The notes under the pieces were generated by a model. The model had not been told where the DNA came from and did no database searches. It saw nothing but the letters and a program-made list of their open reading frames with translations. A program made the translations under genes and the position numbers. From Cyanophora paradoxa (Eukaryota > Glaucocystophyceae > Cyanophorales > Cyanophoraceae), in assembly GCA_004431415.1 (NCBI GenBank), contig QPMI01000418.1, positions 1-64,000 on the forward strand: a stretch of 64,000 bases of DNA. The letters run 5' to 3'. How positions within the stretch are numbered: the stretch's first letter is position 1; each line of letters begins with the position of its first letter. Shown here in pieces: positions 16,964-29,173 of the stretch.

Positions 16964-19561
16964 ATGGCCGACCGCGACGAGGCCGTCCAAATGCTGTCCT
17001 CGGTGCGCCTGTGATCACGCGGAGCATGCATCCGCGCCGCCGACGCGCCCCGCCTGTCAGGTGACGAACAACGAAGACCTGGACGCGTGCAGGAGACTCC
17101 TCGAGGCTCATGACTGGTGCTTCCCGTGCTGCGCCGCGAATTGCATCGATGACGCCGCCGCAGGAATCTAGAGGCCGCAGTGAACTTCGCCCTGTCCAAT
17201 GGCTTCGACGACCTGAGCCAGCAACCGCCCCCGCGCAACACACACTCGCCGTCCTCTGTGTCTTCTTTTGCCACTGCGGGCTCTACGTACTCTTCGATGG
17301 CCGCGCGCGGCGCTCCGACGCCGAGCGCGGACTACGGAGCGCCCGCGTACGCCGCGACCCCCAGCAGCGGCGGCGCCAGCCCCAGCGGCAGCAGCGGCGG
17401 ACCGGCAGCGCAGGGCTCCAGCGGCGGCGGCGGCGGCGGCGGCGGCGGCCTCTTCGGCCTGATCGGCTCCGTGGCCGCGCTCCCCCTGCGCGCGGTCTCC
17501 GGTGCCCTCTCCGTCGCGTCCGGCGCGCTCCGCTTCGCGGCCGGCTACCTTCCCGCGTCGGTCACGGGCGCGGGCCAGGAGGACGCGCCGCCTGGCAGCA
17601 CCGCGACTCCCGCTTCTCAGTTCATCACGCGCTTCGAACTGGAGTACGGACAGCTGCACCCGCCCATGCTCGAGTGCAGCTACACCGAGGCGCTGGAGCG
17701 ATCCAAGCGCGACTACAAGTTCCTGATCGTGTACCTGCACTCCGACATGCACGGGAACACGCCCGCGTTCTGCCGGTCCGTCCGTCTCCCACGCTTCCCC
17801 TCCGATCCTCTTTCGTCCTTCCTCTTCTTTCTTTCCTCACATCGCCCGCAGGCAAACGCTCGCGTCTCCCGCCGTCATCGAGTTCGTTTCGGAGAATTTC
17901 CTCTTCTGGGCCGCCTCGATCTCCACGCCCGACGCCTACGCGCTCTCCAACTCGCTCCGGGCCTCCACGTACCCCTTCATCGCGGTCATCGGCAACGTGG
18001 ACGGGCGGATGATGTGCGTGGCGAGGCTGGAGGGCCCGATGACCCCCGAGCAGCTCACGGAGAACCTCCTCCGCGTGATCGAGACGGCGGGGATGCACCT
18101 CGAGGCGGCGCGGTTCGACGCTCAGGAGCGCGAGACCGCGCGCCGCATCCGCGAGGAGCAGGACAGGGCCTACCAGGAGAGCCTCGCCGCCGACCGCGAC
18201 CGGGAGCGCAAGCGGGCCGAGGAGGAGCGGCTCAGGCGGGAGGAGGAGGAGCGCGCGGCGACCGCCGAGGCGCGCCCCTTTCCTTTTCTGCTTCTTCCTT
18301 CCTTCTTTTTATCCCTTCGTTCGCAGGCGGCGCGCGCCGAGGAAGAGCGGAGGGCCGCCGAGGAGGCGGCCGCGGCGGCCGAGGCCGCCAAGCAGGCGAG
18401 GCCGTACCCCCCTTCCCTCCTCCACTACCTCCTCTGAGTCCTGTACCCCCAGGCCCGGGAGAGGAAGCGGGAGTCTCTGAAGTCGGAGCCGGAGCGCGGG
18501 CCCGACACCGTTCAGGTGCTCAGCGTGTACCCCGCTCCCGCTCCTTCTAAAGGGCCTGCCCTTCTATCCCCTACCACCCTACCCCGCTCCGGGCCCCCCT
18601 TCCTTTGGCCCTTCGGACCGCGCTTCCCTTCCCCTCCCCTCCCCCCTCCCCCCCGGGACCGACCCTTCGCGCTAACCCTTCCCCCCCACCCCCCACCCCC
18701 GCTCTACCCCCATCCTCGCCTCTCTCTTCTCGCCGTTCCCTCCTCCCCAACGCGCCCCTGATCGTTTCGCCATCGATCGCCTTTCCCACTCCTTGGCTCG
18801 CCCGAACGCCGCGCATTTCTCACCGCCCTTCCTCTTCTTCTCCGACCGCGCAGCTGCTGATCCGGACGTCGGACGGGGGCCGCCTGGCGCGGCGCTTCCG
18901 CGCCGGCGACACCGTCGGCGACGTCTTCGACTACGTCGACTCCCAGGGGGTACGCGGAAGAGCGGGGGGGGGGGGGGGCAGAGCATTGAACGCCTGAGAG
19001 CACTGAAGTGAGCGAAAGAGAGGAGGGCCTAGAGCATGACCCCGCCTCGCCCCGCCCCGCCCCGCGCCCCGCCCCGTTCCGCCGCGCCCCCTCCTGCCCT
19101 GCTCCTCCCGCGCCCCGCTGCCCCGCCCCTTCCCGCCCCGCCCCGCTCTGCCCGCCCCGCCCGCCCGCCCCGCCCCTTCCCGCCTCGCCCCGCCCCGCCC
19201 CGCCCCGCTCTGCCCCTTGCCCCGCTCCGCCCGCCCCCTCGCCATGCTCCGCCCGCCCCGCCCCTCCCCGCCCCGCCCCGCCCAGGCCAGCCTGCCGCCC
19301 TCGCACTAGATTCTCGCGCCCGCCTCGCCTTCCGCCCCCGTCGACCCCTGACGCGCCCCCGCAGGCCTGCGCCTCGGGGCGCTTCACAATCGGCTCCAAC
19401 TTCCCCAAGGCGCCCTTCCTTCCCCCTACCCCACCCCCAGCGTACCCCCCCCTCACCGCGTATCCCCGCAGCGGACGTTCACGGAGGACGCGGACCGGGC
19501 GCTGACGCTGGCCGAGGCTGGTCTCACCGGCCAGTGCTCCCTCTTCGTCAACGAGCTGTGA
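16964..19561 (+). CDS. FAF2: FAF2/UBXD8-like UBA-UAS-UBX protein (nine exons)
   Basis: Exons by splice logic: 16964-17002, 17061-17116, 17164-17775, 17852-18269, 18327-18395, 18453-18515, 18854-18949, 19365-19409, 19472-19561. Domains: N-terminal UBA (NEDLDACRRLLEAHDW, then NLEAAVNFAL across a split Trp codon); Ser/Gly-rich linker; hydrophobic hairpin (LFGLIGSVAALPLRAVSG) as in the ER-membrane insertion of FAF2; thioredoxin-like UAS domain (KFLIVYLHSDMH, FCR-QTLASPAV, TYPFIAVIG); Arg/Glu coiled coil; C-terminal UBX (LLIRTSDGGRLARRF, FTIGSNFPK-RTF, LAEAGL). FAF2 homologues recruit p97/Cdc48 to ubiquitinated clients at the ER and lipid droplets. Introns at 18270, 18396 and 19410 appear to be GC-AG. 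Stop TGA 19559. Confidence 0.88.
18515..18853 (+). other. Long C-rich intron of the FAF2-like gene
   Basis: GTGCTCAG to CGCAG, about 338 nt, almost purine-free on the coding strand. It contains GTACCCC and CTACCCC motifs and no credible gene. Confidence 0.6.
18950..19364 (+). other. Intron with a CCCCGCC repeat tract
   Basis: GTACGCGG to CCCGCAG, 415 nt. It contains a run of 14 G (18964-18977) and then about 270 bp of CCCCGCCCCG-type repeats (19030-19295). No coding signal; the Pro/Ala/Arg-rich open frames across it are composition artefacts. Confidence 0.65.
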
Positions 19562-20027
19562 ACCCGAGGACCAGGGCCGCAGGGCGCCCCTCAGATCAGA
19601 TCGATCCGATCCGATCCGATCCGATCCGGGGCGCAACGGCCCGCCCGGATCGTTAAATGTGATTGGGAACGCCCCGGGCGCCCCCGGCTGCAGCCGGCCC
19701 AGGCTAGCCCTGTAGCTTTAGGGGCGCCGCCGCCGCCGCCGCCCTTTCCGCGCCGCCTCGCGTACGCCTCCCTTCGCTCACGGCGCCCTTGCATGTCCTT
19801 CCGCCCCCGCCCCCGCCCCCAAGCCCACCCTGTACAGCCTTCCCTGTCCGCAGTCCAAAGAATTTCCGCAGTGATAATGAATTCTTACGGCGCTGATTTA
19901 GAGAGGATCGGCGAGGGGCTCAGATTTAGAGAGGAGCCAAGATCGGCGAGGGGCCATAGCTCGACTAGAAGATATCCTCCAATAAAAGCAGGGGTACAGG
20001 CTGCCGGAGGCAAGGGGGTACAAGGAC
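19562..20027. other. Intergenic region between convergent genes
   Basis: A GATCC/GATCA repeat (19593-19630), a GCC-triplet run (19723-19745) and no gene. The neighbours are convergent, so it should hold two 3' ends; AATAAA at 19980 could not serve either clearly. Confidence 0.5.
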
Positions 20028-22581
20028 CTAGAAGATCTCCATGGCGCGGGCCTCCTCGGGTTTCAGGACCCTGCTCCGGTGCCAGTAGGCGCCGGCGTGC
20101 ACCCAGGGCAGCTCGCCCCGCCCCGCCTCCCCCGCCTGCGCGGGCGATCGAATTAAACTAGAGAAGAGAGACCTCGAGGCGCGGCGGACTAGTAATCGGA
20201 AGACCTAGAGTTGCGCTGAAATTGACGAGTAGAACAACAAGAGATATATTCGCTAAGGTTCGCTAGGCTTAAGACATGGAGCTTTAAATTTGATTATCTG
20301 GTCCTGAACAAGCATAAATTTCGATCGCACCCGGAACCAGCGGGGGGCGAGCCGGCGGCCGCGACCCGCGGCCTCCCGGCGCCTCGCCCGCTGCTTTTCC
20401 TCCACCCTCACCTTCTCCGCTGCCGCCGCCTGCGCGGCGCGGCGCGGCGCGGCCATCGGTCAGAGAGCAGACCGGAAGCTTAGGTGCGGTCCATTGTATT
20501 AAAACCTAAAGAAAGATAGAGGCCAGAACCCTGAACGTTGACAGCGGCACGCACCCTGTGGTCCGACGCGAGCAGCGCGGCCAGGTCGCCTCGCCTCCGC
20601 GAGTCCGTGGGCGGCGCGTCCGCCGCCCTGCCGGGGTCTGCCCAGCCCAGAGTTATAAAGAAGGAAAGGAGGGGACGGGAGCGCTTCAGAGAGGATAGGG
20701 ATCAGAGGCGCGGACCGTTGAGGGCGAGGGCGAAGGGGGTCATGTTGCACGGGTTCCGCTTCCGCTCCTCGTCGATGGGGGTACAGCGCCACAGGTCCTG
20801 CGCCCCGGACCGCGGGCCCTGCTCCCAAGTCTGTATGGCCTCGTCGCAGAAGCCGTGAAGCGAGCGGCTGTGCGCAAAGGAGGCGCGCTCAGACGCTCAG
20901 ACGAAGGTCGTGTGGGAGGCACATGCATGATGCGCGTGCGCACCAAGGGGCCCCCCGGGAGTCGAACACGGTGCCGTTCACCTCGTACCGCTTGCGCTCG
21001 AAGTTGAGAGCGACCCTGATGGAAAGCATCGGGTACGGCATCTTTTGGGAGGGGGGTACGCTGCAAACTACAGCGGACGCACCGGTACCCCGTCTCGAGA
21101 CACTCCAGCGAGGCGGGACCCTCCCACAGAAACATGCGCTGGGGGGGACCGTTAGCGCTATCGGGGGGGGGGGGGGGGGAGGGGGGAGGGGGGGGCGAGA
21201 GGGGGTAGGGCACCTTGCCGAAGAAAAGGCTCTGGATGAGCATCCTGCAACGGGCCCGTTGGTGGACGCGGTACAGGGGTACAGGGACGCGTGGGGGGGA
21301 GCACCTCGGGGGGGAGTACGCGTACGTCTCCGCGGGCCGCTGCCCCTCCACCGCCGCCAGCCGCACGTAGGACTTTGTTTTTTTTTGGGGGGGGGAGCTC
21401 GTTAGGGGGAGACTCTTCCTTTTCTCCGGGGGTACGAGCTCACCTTCGTCGTGATCTGCATCTCGAGGGAGTTTCCGTGGAACTTGGCCTGGAAAGGGGG
21501 GTACACGGTGAGGCGAGCTCCAGGGGAGTACACGGAAACGGAGCTCATGGCGCCTTCGGCGCTGCCTTGCCTCTGACTTAATTTCGTTCGCACCTTCACG
21601 GCGGGGGCGGTGGCGACCGACCAGCCGCTGAGGCCCTCCGCGTGGATGCCGAAGGCCGGCGGGTGGCTCTCCGTCTGAGAAAAAGAAAAGAGGGGGGAGG
21701 GGGGGAAGTGAGCGCGGGGTACGGCGAAGCGAGGGGGGAGGGTCGCCGGCGGGGGTACAGCGCACCATCTCGGCGACAACGCGGGCGCCGCCGTCGGGCC
21801 GCGTCCACTCGAACGTCTCTCCAAGCATCGAGGTCAGCGGCTTCTCTGGGGGGGTACAGGGAGGAATGAGACGCTTCTAAAAATTGAACGAGGAGAGAGG
21901 GCCCCGCGCACTGCGATCGATGTACCCCCGGAACTCGGAGACGAAGAACGCGGCTACGAGGCTGGCCCGGAGGGACGGGTCCGGAGAAGCGGCAGCCTGC
22001 GCGCGCCATTCAAATTCGATCCCGACCTGGAAATTCAGATTCTGGGGGGGGGTACCTGGTCCAGGAGCTCGGTGAACTCGAAGAGCTCGCAGGCGCGCGT
22101 GAGATTCGTCGTGGGCTCGAAGAGCTTGATCGGGATCTGCGCGGGTTCGAGTCCGGCGGCGAGGGTTTCGAGGCGCCTCTGGTCCGAGAGGGAGCGGACG
22201 CACAGTGAAGCCTGCGGGCCGGGAGCGCGGACGGGTCAGCAACCGAGATGAAGAGCAGCGCAAAGGATCTCTGGATCCGAGGCTGCTCGTACCCAGGTTG
22301 TCGGTGATCTCTTTCCCGATGAGGCGCCTCACGTTCCGCCAGAAGCCGCGCTTCTCCTCGCGGTCCTCCTCGCGGTCCTCGACCTCGCCCGCCGGGACGG
22401 CGTCTGCGCCCACATTCGAAGAGCTCAGAGGCGTACTCTGCGTCATGCAGCTTGGTGCGAACGCGCCCGCGAGGCCGAGCGCACTGGGGTCGGTCTCCGG
22501 GTCCGGGTCCAAACCCACGACGATCTCCGCGGGGTCGGCGCGCGACTCGCGCTCGACGGCCTTGTTCTGGCTTGCACCCAT
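20028..22581 (-). CDS. Oxysterol-binding-protein-related protein, copy 1 (multi-exon)
   Basis: Start ATG 22581 (MGASQNKAVERE), stop TAG at 20028-20030. Recognisable pieces in minus-strand order: acidic N-terminus then KRGFWRNVRRLIGKEITDNL; LEPAQIPIKLFEPTTNLTRA; SLRASLVAAFFVSEFRG; MLGETFEWTRPDGGARVVAE; TESHPPAFGIHAEGLSGW; AKFHGNSLEMQITTKV; the IQSLFFGKV strand; FERKRYEVNGTVFDSRG; LWRCTPIDEERKRNPCNMTP; DAPPTDSRRRGDL; VEEKQRARRREA; and GAYWHRSRVL to MEIF. These are the lipid-binding barrel and C-terminal PTDSRxR / EEKQR features of ORPs, which move sterol or PI4P at membrane contacts. The fingerprint EQVSHHPP is degenerate (SHPP). Introns start or contain GTACCCC on the coding strand. Paralogue at 40298-42837, opposite strand. 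Confidence 0.8.
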
Positions 22582-23295
22582 CGCTCTTCGCGCGCGCTCG
22601 TTCTGGCCGGCCGAGCGGGCGTTCCGTGGATTCGAAGAGCCGAGTTGCCGTACGTGGGGGCCGAGAGAGCAGCGACAGTGCTAGTCGTACAGACGAATGT
22701 CTCGCATCGTCAGCTCATGATTGCTGAGTCGACTGAAGCCGCTACCTCTTCGGTGCGCACATGAACCGAATACGTGTCGTTGCGGCCGCTGCTGACTCCT
22801 CCTCAAAGAGCTGAGCGGCTGCAGCGGCTTTCTGGTACAAAGCGATGATCTGAAGCGCTCTCCGGCCCGGCGGGGCCTTGTTTTCGTGCTTAGTTTCTGG
22901 AGGCCGTACCCCCGCACGTATACAAGCAAGCGCATCGCGCCGGTACCGGTCCGATCTCTGCAGCTAGCCGTAGCGCGCGGCCGCGCATGCGCGGGCGCTA
23001 AATATCGATATCGATATCAATCAGGCAAGTTTATAATTAGTGCAGCAGCTGCAGCGGTCAATTGCACGCGCGCGCGCGCGGCTATTATGTTCTGCGTCAT
23101 GATCAAGCGCCCGTACCGCCGGTCCCAGCGCTAGCCGCGGATTGCAAACGCTTCAAGATACAGCACACGTGCGAAATACGCGTACGCGTCCGAAAAGCGC
23201 CGATCGAGGTATTTCTTCCGCTTCATGATCAGCCGGCCGCGGCCGCGCATGCGCAGCGCCGGCCGCGGCCGCGCAGCGCCCCACAGAGTGTGGCG
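22582..23295. other. Intergenic, AT-poor and palindrome-rich, no clear gene
   Basis: Probable promoter of ORP copy 1 at its left side. ATATCGATATCGATATC (about 23001-23017) and several GCATGCGC and GCGCGCGC palindromes follow. I see no convincing exon. Confidence 0.4.
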
Positions 23296-23610
23296 ATGCA
23301 GACGGCTGCGGAAGGCGCTGCCGAGCCGATCGAGCAGCGCGAGGAGCAGGATGAGGACGCGATCGCGAGTGAGATCTCGGATCCGGAGCTGCGCGCCGCT
23401 CTAGATCTCGAGCGCGCGCGGGCCGGGAGGCCCTGAGGAGCTGGCCGCCGAGCGGGCCTTGCCGGCGACGAAGTACACGTATCCATATCCCGTGTAGCTG
23501 GAGCACCAGATCCCCGCTGCTCTAGATCCTCGCGCGCGCCGGCGCGCGCGCCCTGCAGCTGGCGCCGAGAACCCTGCGCGTCTTCGAGCTGATCGTGGAG
23601 GTACGCGCTC
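23296..23610 (+). CDS. Possible 5' exons of an unidentified gene
   Basis: ATG 23296 opens an acidic segment (EQREEQDEDAIASEISDPEL) to about 23430; after a possible intron a second piece (LAPRTLRVFELIVE, 23565-23600) ends at GTACGCGC, a good 5' splice site. What follows (to 24000) is rich in CTAGATC and has no clear continuation, so the gene may be truncated. No family recognised. Confidence 0.3.
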
Positions 23611-24015
23611 GCCCGCCCCTCCGATCCGCGCCAGCGGCTGCTTCTAGATCTGCAGCTGGGATCGAATTCAAGGGCGCACAGGAGGGGGTCCTTCTTGAGG
23701 CCCGAGGCGCACCAGGTCTTGAGGGCGTCTCCCGCGTTTATTGATCTGCATGCGCATGCTCTAAATCCTCCCCGGGGCTTCTTCGCGCTCCAGGGAGTTG
23801 ATCATGACGTTCTCTAGATTTCTTTCGCGGTACTCGGCGTACGCGTACGCGCGTACCGGTGCTCTAGCATCTAGCTATGGCCCGTCTCAGCCTGCAAACA
23901 ACTTGGCGAGGTTGCAATTGTCGCCGGCATCTTATGCAAAAGACGTCTCTCTCATATGCATGCAAGGCCTAGGGTGTGATCATGATATCATAGTATATAT
24001 CTAGAAAGGCCTGGC

Positions 24016-24508
24016 AGACTGGCAGAGTGAATTGGTGGCGCGCGGCGCCGGAGTTGACGTTCAAAAGAAGGTCACGATTACAAGTTATGATCATTCATGA
24101 TCAATTGCAAAGACTGCATCAGAGCCACGGTGCACACACAACACGGCGCAGGCACCCAGAGAGAATGCCAATCATCGATCGGCGCGAAGGCTCCCATGCA
24201 TGGCCACAATCTTGATCGCGGACGCGCGCCTCACAGCTCGCTCTCCACGTACGCCGCCTGCGACGGGTCGGCGCGGATCGGCCGGAGCTTCGCGGGGCGC
24301 GGGCCGGGCCGGCCCGGCGGGGCGGACCTCGGAGGCGGCCTGGAGGAGCTCGTCGGCGGCGGCCTCGAAGAAGGCCTCGTCAGCGGCGGCGGCCTCGCCC
24401 ACGAAGAGGCCCGCCGCGGCGGCCGCCCGCCCCTCGAACAGATCCGCGAGCTCCGCCGCGTCGTCCTGCGCCGTCGACGTCGCCTCCTCCGCCTGCGCGC
24501 GCGTTCGG
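24016..24508 (-). repeat. Inverted duplicate, left arm (partner 30045-30606)
   Basis: From GAATTGGTGGCGCGCGGCG to the intron/exon border at about 24500, this matches the reverse complement of 30045-30606, including exon 2 of the small gene and about 280 bp of its 3' flank. The right arm carries an extra palindromic insert (about 30378-30415) and other small gaps. Confidence 0.85.
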
Positions 24509-24653
24509 CGGGCCGGGGGAAAGGTTAGAAGAGTCCGGTCGACGGAAGAGAAGGCTAATTATAACGGAAAGATTGCACTCGCACCTGGGCCTGGCTCTCC
24601 TGGTCAACCTCCTTCCTGTTCGCCGGCTTTCCGCCAGAAACCCTCGGCGGCAT
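24231..24653 (-). pseudogene. Two-exon small acidic protein, frameshifted copy
   Basis: Exon 1 24585-24653 starts at ATG (MPPRVSGGKPANRKEVDQES) and ends CAG/GTGCGA. Exon 2 24231-24492 starts AEEATSTAQDDAAELADL, continues FEGRAAAAAGLFVGEAAAA and DEAFFEAAADELLQAA. A 5-bp deletion near 24265 relative to the partner at 29870-30324 shifts the frame, so the YVESEL terminus is lost and the frame runs on to about 24172. Exon 1 differs from the partner while exon 2 is almost identical, which suggests recent conversion or duplication of only the 3' part. Confidence 0.55.
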
Positions 24654-26050
24654 CGTTGGATGTCTTAGCTGTAGGGTTTAAGCGCTTGCTTCGATCGATC
24701 GCAAGCGACGCCTTGAAGCCGCTGAGCCGGGATCCGGAGCACTGGAGCAGAAACTGAAATCTGCTACGTCTACCGGTAGATCAAGACTCAAGAGTGCGGC
24801 GCTCAGTGCGCACGCCGCGGGGCGGGACGCCCCGGACGCGTCGGCGGCGGGATCATGATCACGCTGGGATGATGATGATCAAGAGCTCCAGAATTTGAAA
24901 TTTCCAGGATTTCTGGAATCATTGCAATCATTTGATTCAATAACGATTGTTGCGGCGACTTGCATCAAGTTGCATCATTTTGCATGGCGTCGGCCGCGGC
25001 CGGACGGCTCGGGCCTTGCAATTGTTGGCAATTTGTTGCCGGGCCCTTTTAGCTTAAACTTATTGCAAACATGTACATGATCAAAGATGCTGTGCTACGG
25101 AGGCTAACGTTAACGTTTTATAATTTAACGGATCCCGGAGCTGCTCACGTACAGACTGCGGTACAGTACGTAGGTAACGTAGCCTAGGGCCCTAGACTCG
25201 AAGAGGCTATCGCGAGTTCGCGTGACGGTCCGGACTCCGGATCCGAATATTAATCATCCGATCCGGAGTCCGGAACTTTTGACCGGAAGTTGGACCGGAA
25301 TTCGAAGGGTCCGGAACCCGGATATCGATCGGCCGCAGATCCGGAGTCCGGATCCGGACTCCGGACGTCGACTCCGGAGTCCGGACTCCGTAGCACAGCA
25401 CATCGCTGCACATGTACATACTCCGCCGCGAGCTCAAGTCCCGCATGCGCATTTCCGCATTTTCCGTTTCCGGAATTCCGCCGCAATTTCCGCGGCCGCT
25501 GTTAAATTGCTCGAGCTCCGGTCCGACGGCGACCGATCGACGCTGCGCGATCCGTCACGGCGTCACGGCGTGAGCCTCCCGCCAGTGATGGAATTAATAA
25601 TAACCCCAAAAATGGGACTTTATAAGAATCATTATTAATAGTTAATAATTAGTTATTAGTAGATTATTAATTACTTCCTCATAGAAGCGCGAAACCACGC
25701 GTTGAAGGAGCGCTGCCGCACGTTTCTGGTGCTAAACACTCTTATATAAGCTGCTTTAGCATTGCGAGTCCCCTATATATCTGTTGGGGGTCGAATGAAA
25801 GGGTTAAAGTGCGACCCAGGGGGTACTGGATGGTCTGGAGCTGCCGTCTGATCAGCTTATGAGCATTATATCAAGCTGCAGAAGTGCCCAGAAGGTCTCT
25901 AGACGTGTATAGAACAGCTTTATAGCGCTCTAGCATGCACAGATTCGTCATAGAGTGCAAGAAATGGTGTGTCTGTGGGTACCCCCCTAAACTAATAAAC
26001 GTTACTAATAAGAGTGGCTGTTCTGGGACCTTATTAATAACGTATTATCA
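24654..26050. other. Non-coding region with short palindromes
   Basis: No gene supported. 24895-25080 is AT-richer with repeated TTGCATCA-type words; 25600-25680 is a TTATTAAT-rich stretch; the TCCGGA cluster is listed separately. Confidence 0.4.
25219..25392. repeat. Cluster of TCCGGA palindromes
   Basis: GGTCCGGACTCCGGATCCG opens about 170 bp containing many overlapping TCCGGA, CCGGATCCGG and GGAGTCCGGACTCC words, so the strand can fold on itself repeatedly. The open frames across it on both strands are Arg/Pro/Asp-rich artefacts. Confidence 0.7.
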
Positions 26051-27260
26051 GGCGAAGCCTCTTTCAGGCGAAGCCTCTTTCTCAAACCCAAAAACCGCCG
26101 ATATAAATTCCTTTTTTAACCTTTTTTTCCACTCAAGATCCCCCCTGCTAAATAATTTCCGCGTCGCACTCCCTCGAGGACGAATTATTAATTCTGCCTC
26201 GACACGGACGCGATTGCCGCTAATGACTCAGCTACCCTAACCCCCACAGACCTCTCTAGATCCATTTTTAGCGTCGTGGCTCCCCTAAGACGACCGCTCG
26301 CCCGTGGGCGTCGCGCGAAAATCGAATTTCCCTCTGGATCAATTCCGGTACTTAACCTCCGACAAATGCAGTCCGAGTCAGAAGGTGGGACCCGGTCCCG
26401 CCCGGTCCCGCGACGAAATCGCGCCAGGGACGCCCCAGAACGATACAGAATGCCGCGCGAGGGCGAGCGCATCGCCGCAAACTCGATTTCAAGCGCCGTC
26501 GACGCTCCAGTGCGAAGAGTCGGCCGAAAATTTGATCCAGCGCTAGCCGGTCCCGCCCGGTCCCGCGACGCGCGCAATCGATGCGTACTGGCGCGCATGG
26601 ACATAGCAGGGCCTGCGCACCCCGAAATCCGCTTTTCGGAGCCGGAACAGCGCAGGAAGGTACCCGACGGCCAAAATTCGATCCTGCACGCGCCCTGACA
26701 TCTTTCCGCGCGCCCACGCCGCGGCGCATGCGCGGAACGATAGCATAAGCATTTAAGATGTAGGCAAAGTCTTCCGCACGCTTTGCGTATGCGACGGGCC
26801 GCGAGGACCCAGCCGACCCCGAAAATTCGATCCTGCATGGACCTGCACATCTTTCCGCGCGCCCTCGCCTCGAGCTCCGCAGCCCCGCACATCGATGCTA
26901 TAGCTATATGCATTCAAGATTCTGTTTAAGCGATTCGCAAGCTCTGTGCATGCGCCTGGCCGCGAGAACCTTGCCCCTCCCGGGCCTCCCTCTCAACAAT
27001 ATTATATATAATTCATCTCCTCTAATCTCAACCTGCTCCGGCCTCCCTTTATTTCCTCAGTACATTAATATTCCTCTAGTTATATTCCTCTAGCCGGCCA
27101 GCGGTAGCTGGACTGGCCGTCAGCCGGCCAGCTTCCAACCAGAAAGCTGTTCGCGATCGGCCAGGCCGCTGGCCAGTGCCCTATAGGCCTACTGTGACAG
27201 CCGCGAGGGCGTCCGCGAGGCTTCGCCGTACTTAGTGCTCCGCAGGAGCACGGATCTTGT
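26051..27260 (+). repeat. Dispersed repeat family R, copy 1 (about 1.2 kb)
   Basis: Begins with two units of AGGCGAAGCCTCTTTC and CTCAAACCCAAAAACCGCC (26081), ends GCAGGAGCACGGATCTTGT. It is followed head-to-tail by copy 2 with very few differences (a missing T at about 27296; A/G at 26480/27660; an extra C). It contains no conserved protein frame. Confidence 0.9.
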
Positions 27261-28440
27261 CTCAAACCCAAAAACCGCCGATATAAATTCCTTTTTAACC
27301 TTTTTTTCCACTCAAGATCCCCCCTGCTAAATAATTTCCGCGTCGCACTCCCTCGAGGACGAATTATTAATTCTGCCTCGACACGGACGCGATTGCCGCT
27401 AATGACTCAGCTACCCTAACCCCCACAGACCTCTCTAGATCCATTTTTAGCGTCGTGGCTCCCCTAAGACGACCGCTCGCCCGTGGGCGTCGCGCGAAAA
27501 TCGAATTTCCCTCTGGATCAATTCCGGTACTTAACCTCCGACAAATGCAGTCCGAGTCAGAAGGTGGGACCCGGTCCCGCCCGGTCCCGCGACGAAATCG
27601 CGCCAGGGACGCCCCAGAACGATACAGAATGCCGCGCGAGGGCGAGCGCATCGCCGCAAGCTCGATTTCAAGCGCCGTCGACGCTCCAGTGCGAAGAGTC
27701 GGCCGAAAATTTGATCCAGCGCTAGCCGGTCCCGCCCGGTCCCGCGACGCGCGCAATCGATGCGTACTGGCGCGCATGGACATAGCAGGGCCTGCGCACC
27801 CCCGAAATCCGCTTTTCGGAGCCGGAACAGCGCAGGAAGGTACCCGACGGCCAAAATTCGATCCTGCACGCGCCCTGACATCTTTCCGCGCGCCCACGCC
27901 GCGGCGCATGCGCGGAACGATAGCATAAGCATTTAAGATGTAGGCAAAGTCTTCCGCACGCTTTGCGTATGCGACGGGCCGCGAGGACCCAGCCGACCCC
28001 GAAAATTCGATCCTGCATGGACCTGCACATCTTTCCGCGCGCCCTCGCCTCGAGCTCCGCAGCCCCGCACATCGATGCTATAGCTATATGCATTCAAGAT
28101 TCTGTTTAAGCGATTCGCAAGCTCTGTGCATGCGCCTGGCCGCGAGAACCTTGCCCCTCCCGGGCCTCCCTCTCAACAATATTATATATAATTCATCTCC
28201 TCTAATCTCAACCTGCTCCGGCCTCCCTTTATTTCCTCAGTACATTAATATTCCTCTAGTTATATTCCTCTAGCCGGCCAGCGGTAGCTGGACTGGCCGT
28301 CAGCCGGCCAGCTTCCAACCAGAAAGCTGTTCGCGATCGGCCAGGCCGCTGGCCAGTGCCCTATAGGCCTACTGTGACAGCCGCGAGGGCGTCCGCGAGG
28401 CTTCGCCGTACTTAGTGCTCCGCAGGAGCACGGATCTTGT
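27261..28440 (+). repeat. Dispersed repeat family R, copy 2
   Basis: Starts CTCAAACCCAAAAACCGCC without the AGGCGAAGCC units and ends with the same GGAGCACGGATCTTGT as copy 1. Near-identity to copy 1 points to a recent tandem duplication. Confidence 0.9.
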
Positions 28441-29173
28441 TAATTAGTTATTAATTAGCTAATAAAAAAGGTTATGAATAAAGTTCCCATCACTGCCTCC
28501 CGCTGCAGCTGCCTCCGGATCCGTCAACGTAGTAAGTGAACGATTTAGTACAGGAAAATAATTAGTGCTTCACCATTGAATCACCAAAAGTGCCGCTTTA
28601 GCAGCTGGTAAAGTTTTATAATTAGTATTTTTTTTTTTTTTGGTGAATTACCGGCCACAGCCTCTAGTCTACTCCAGCACTGTGGGGGCGTGTACAGGCA
28701 AGGTGGGGCATGATCGATCGGAATTATGTGGAACGGGCGGGTTTTGAAGGCGTGATTCTCATCGCAGGGCGATTCGAACACGGAAGGCATGCATCGGAAA
28801 GCGTGTATGATAACCACACCGCTATGAGCGGGGGCAATAATTAGTAGGTCAGCGGCGGGAAATATTTAATTTGGTACATCCCAAAAACTTGCAGCGTACC
28901 GTATAGTACTAAATATATTTCTAGTTCTATAGTATTTCGGCCCACGTACGGGGCCGCGGGCCGCGGCGGATGATCTAGATCTTGATCCGATGAGCACAGC
29001 CGGCGTGTCACTGTGAGACTCGAGACAGTGTAAGTCTGTGTCAGCTGCAGCTGCAGCCTGCAGCCGCCCGCGCGGCCCGCCGCGCCGGGCCGCTGCCTAA
29101 GCCTGCCTTCCCGGGCCGAACTTGCCAAAGTTGAAGAATCCGACTCGGCGAAGTTCCAAAGTTCTATCGCTAG
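28441..29173. other. Non-coding, AT-richer
   Basis: AATTAGTTATTAATTAG at the start, a T run (28629-28641) and a CAGCTGCAGCTGCAGCC palindrome (29042). No gene supported. 29166-29173 is the left target duplication of the hAT element. Confidence 0.4.

Noticed and set aside
26188-28093. Protein-coding genes inside repeat family R
   Set aside because: The same frames break at single-base differences between copies 1 and 2 and in copies 3 and 4, so there is no sign of selection for a protein.
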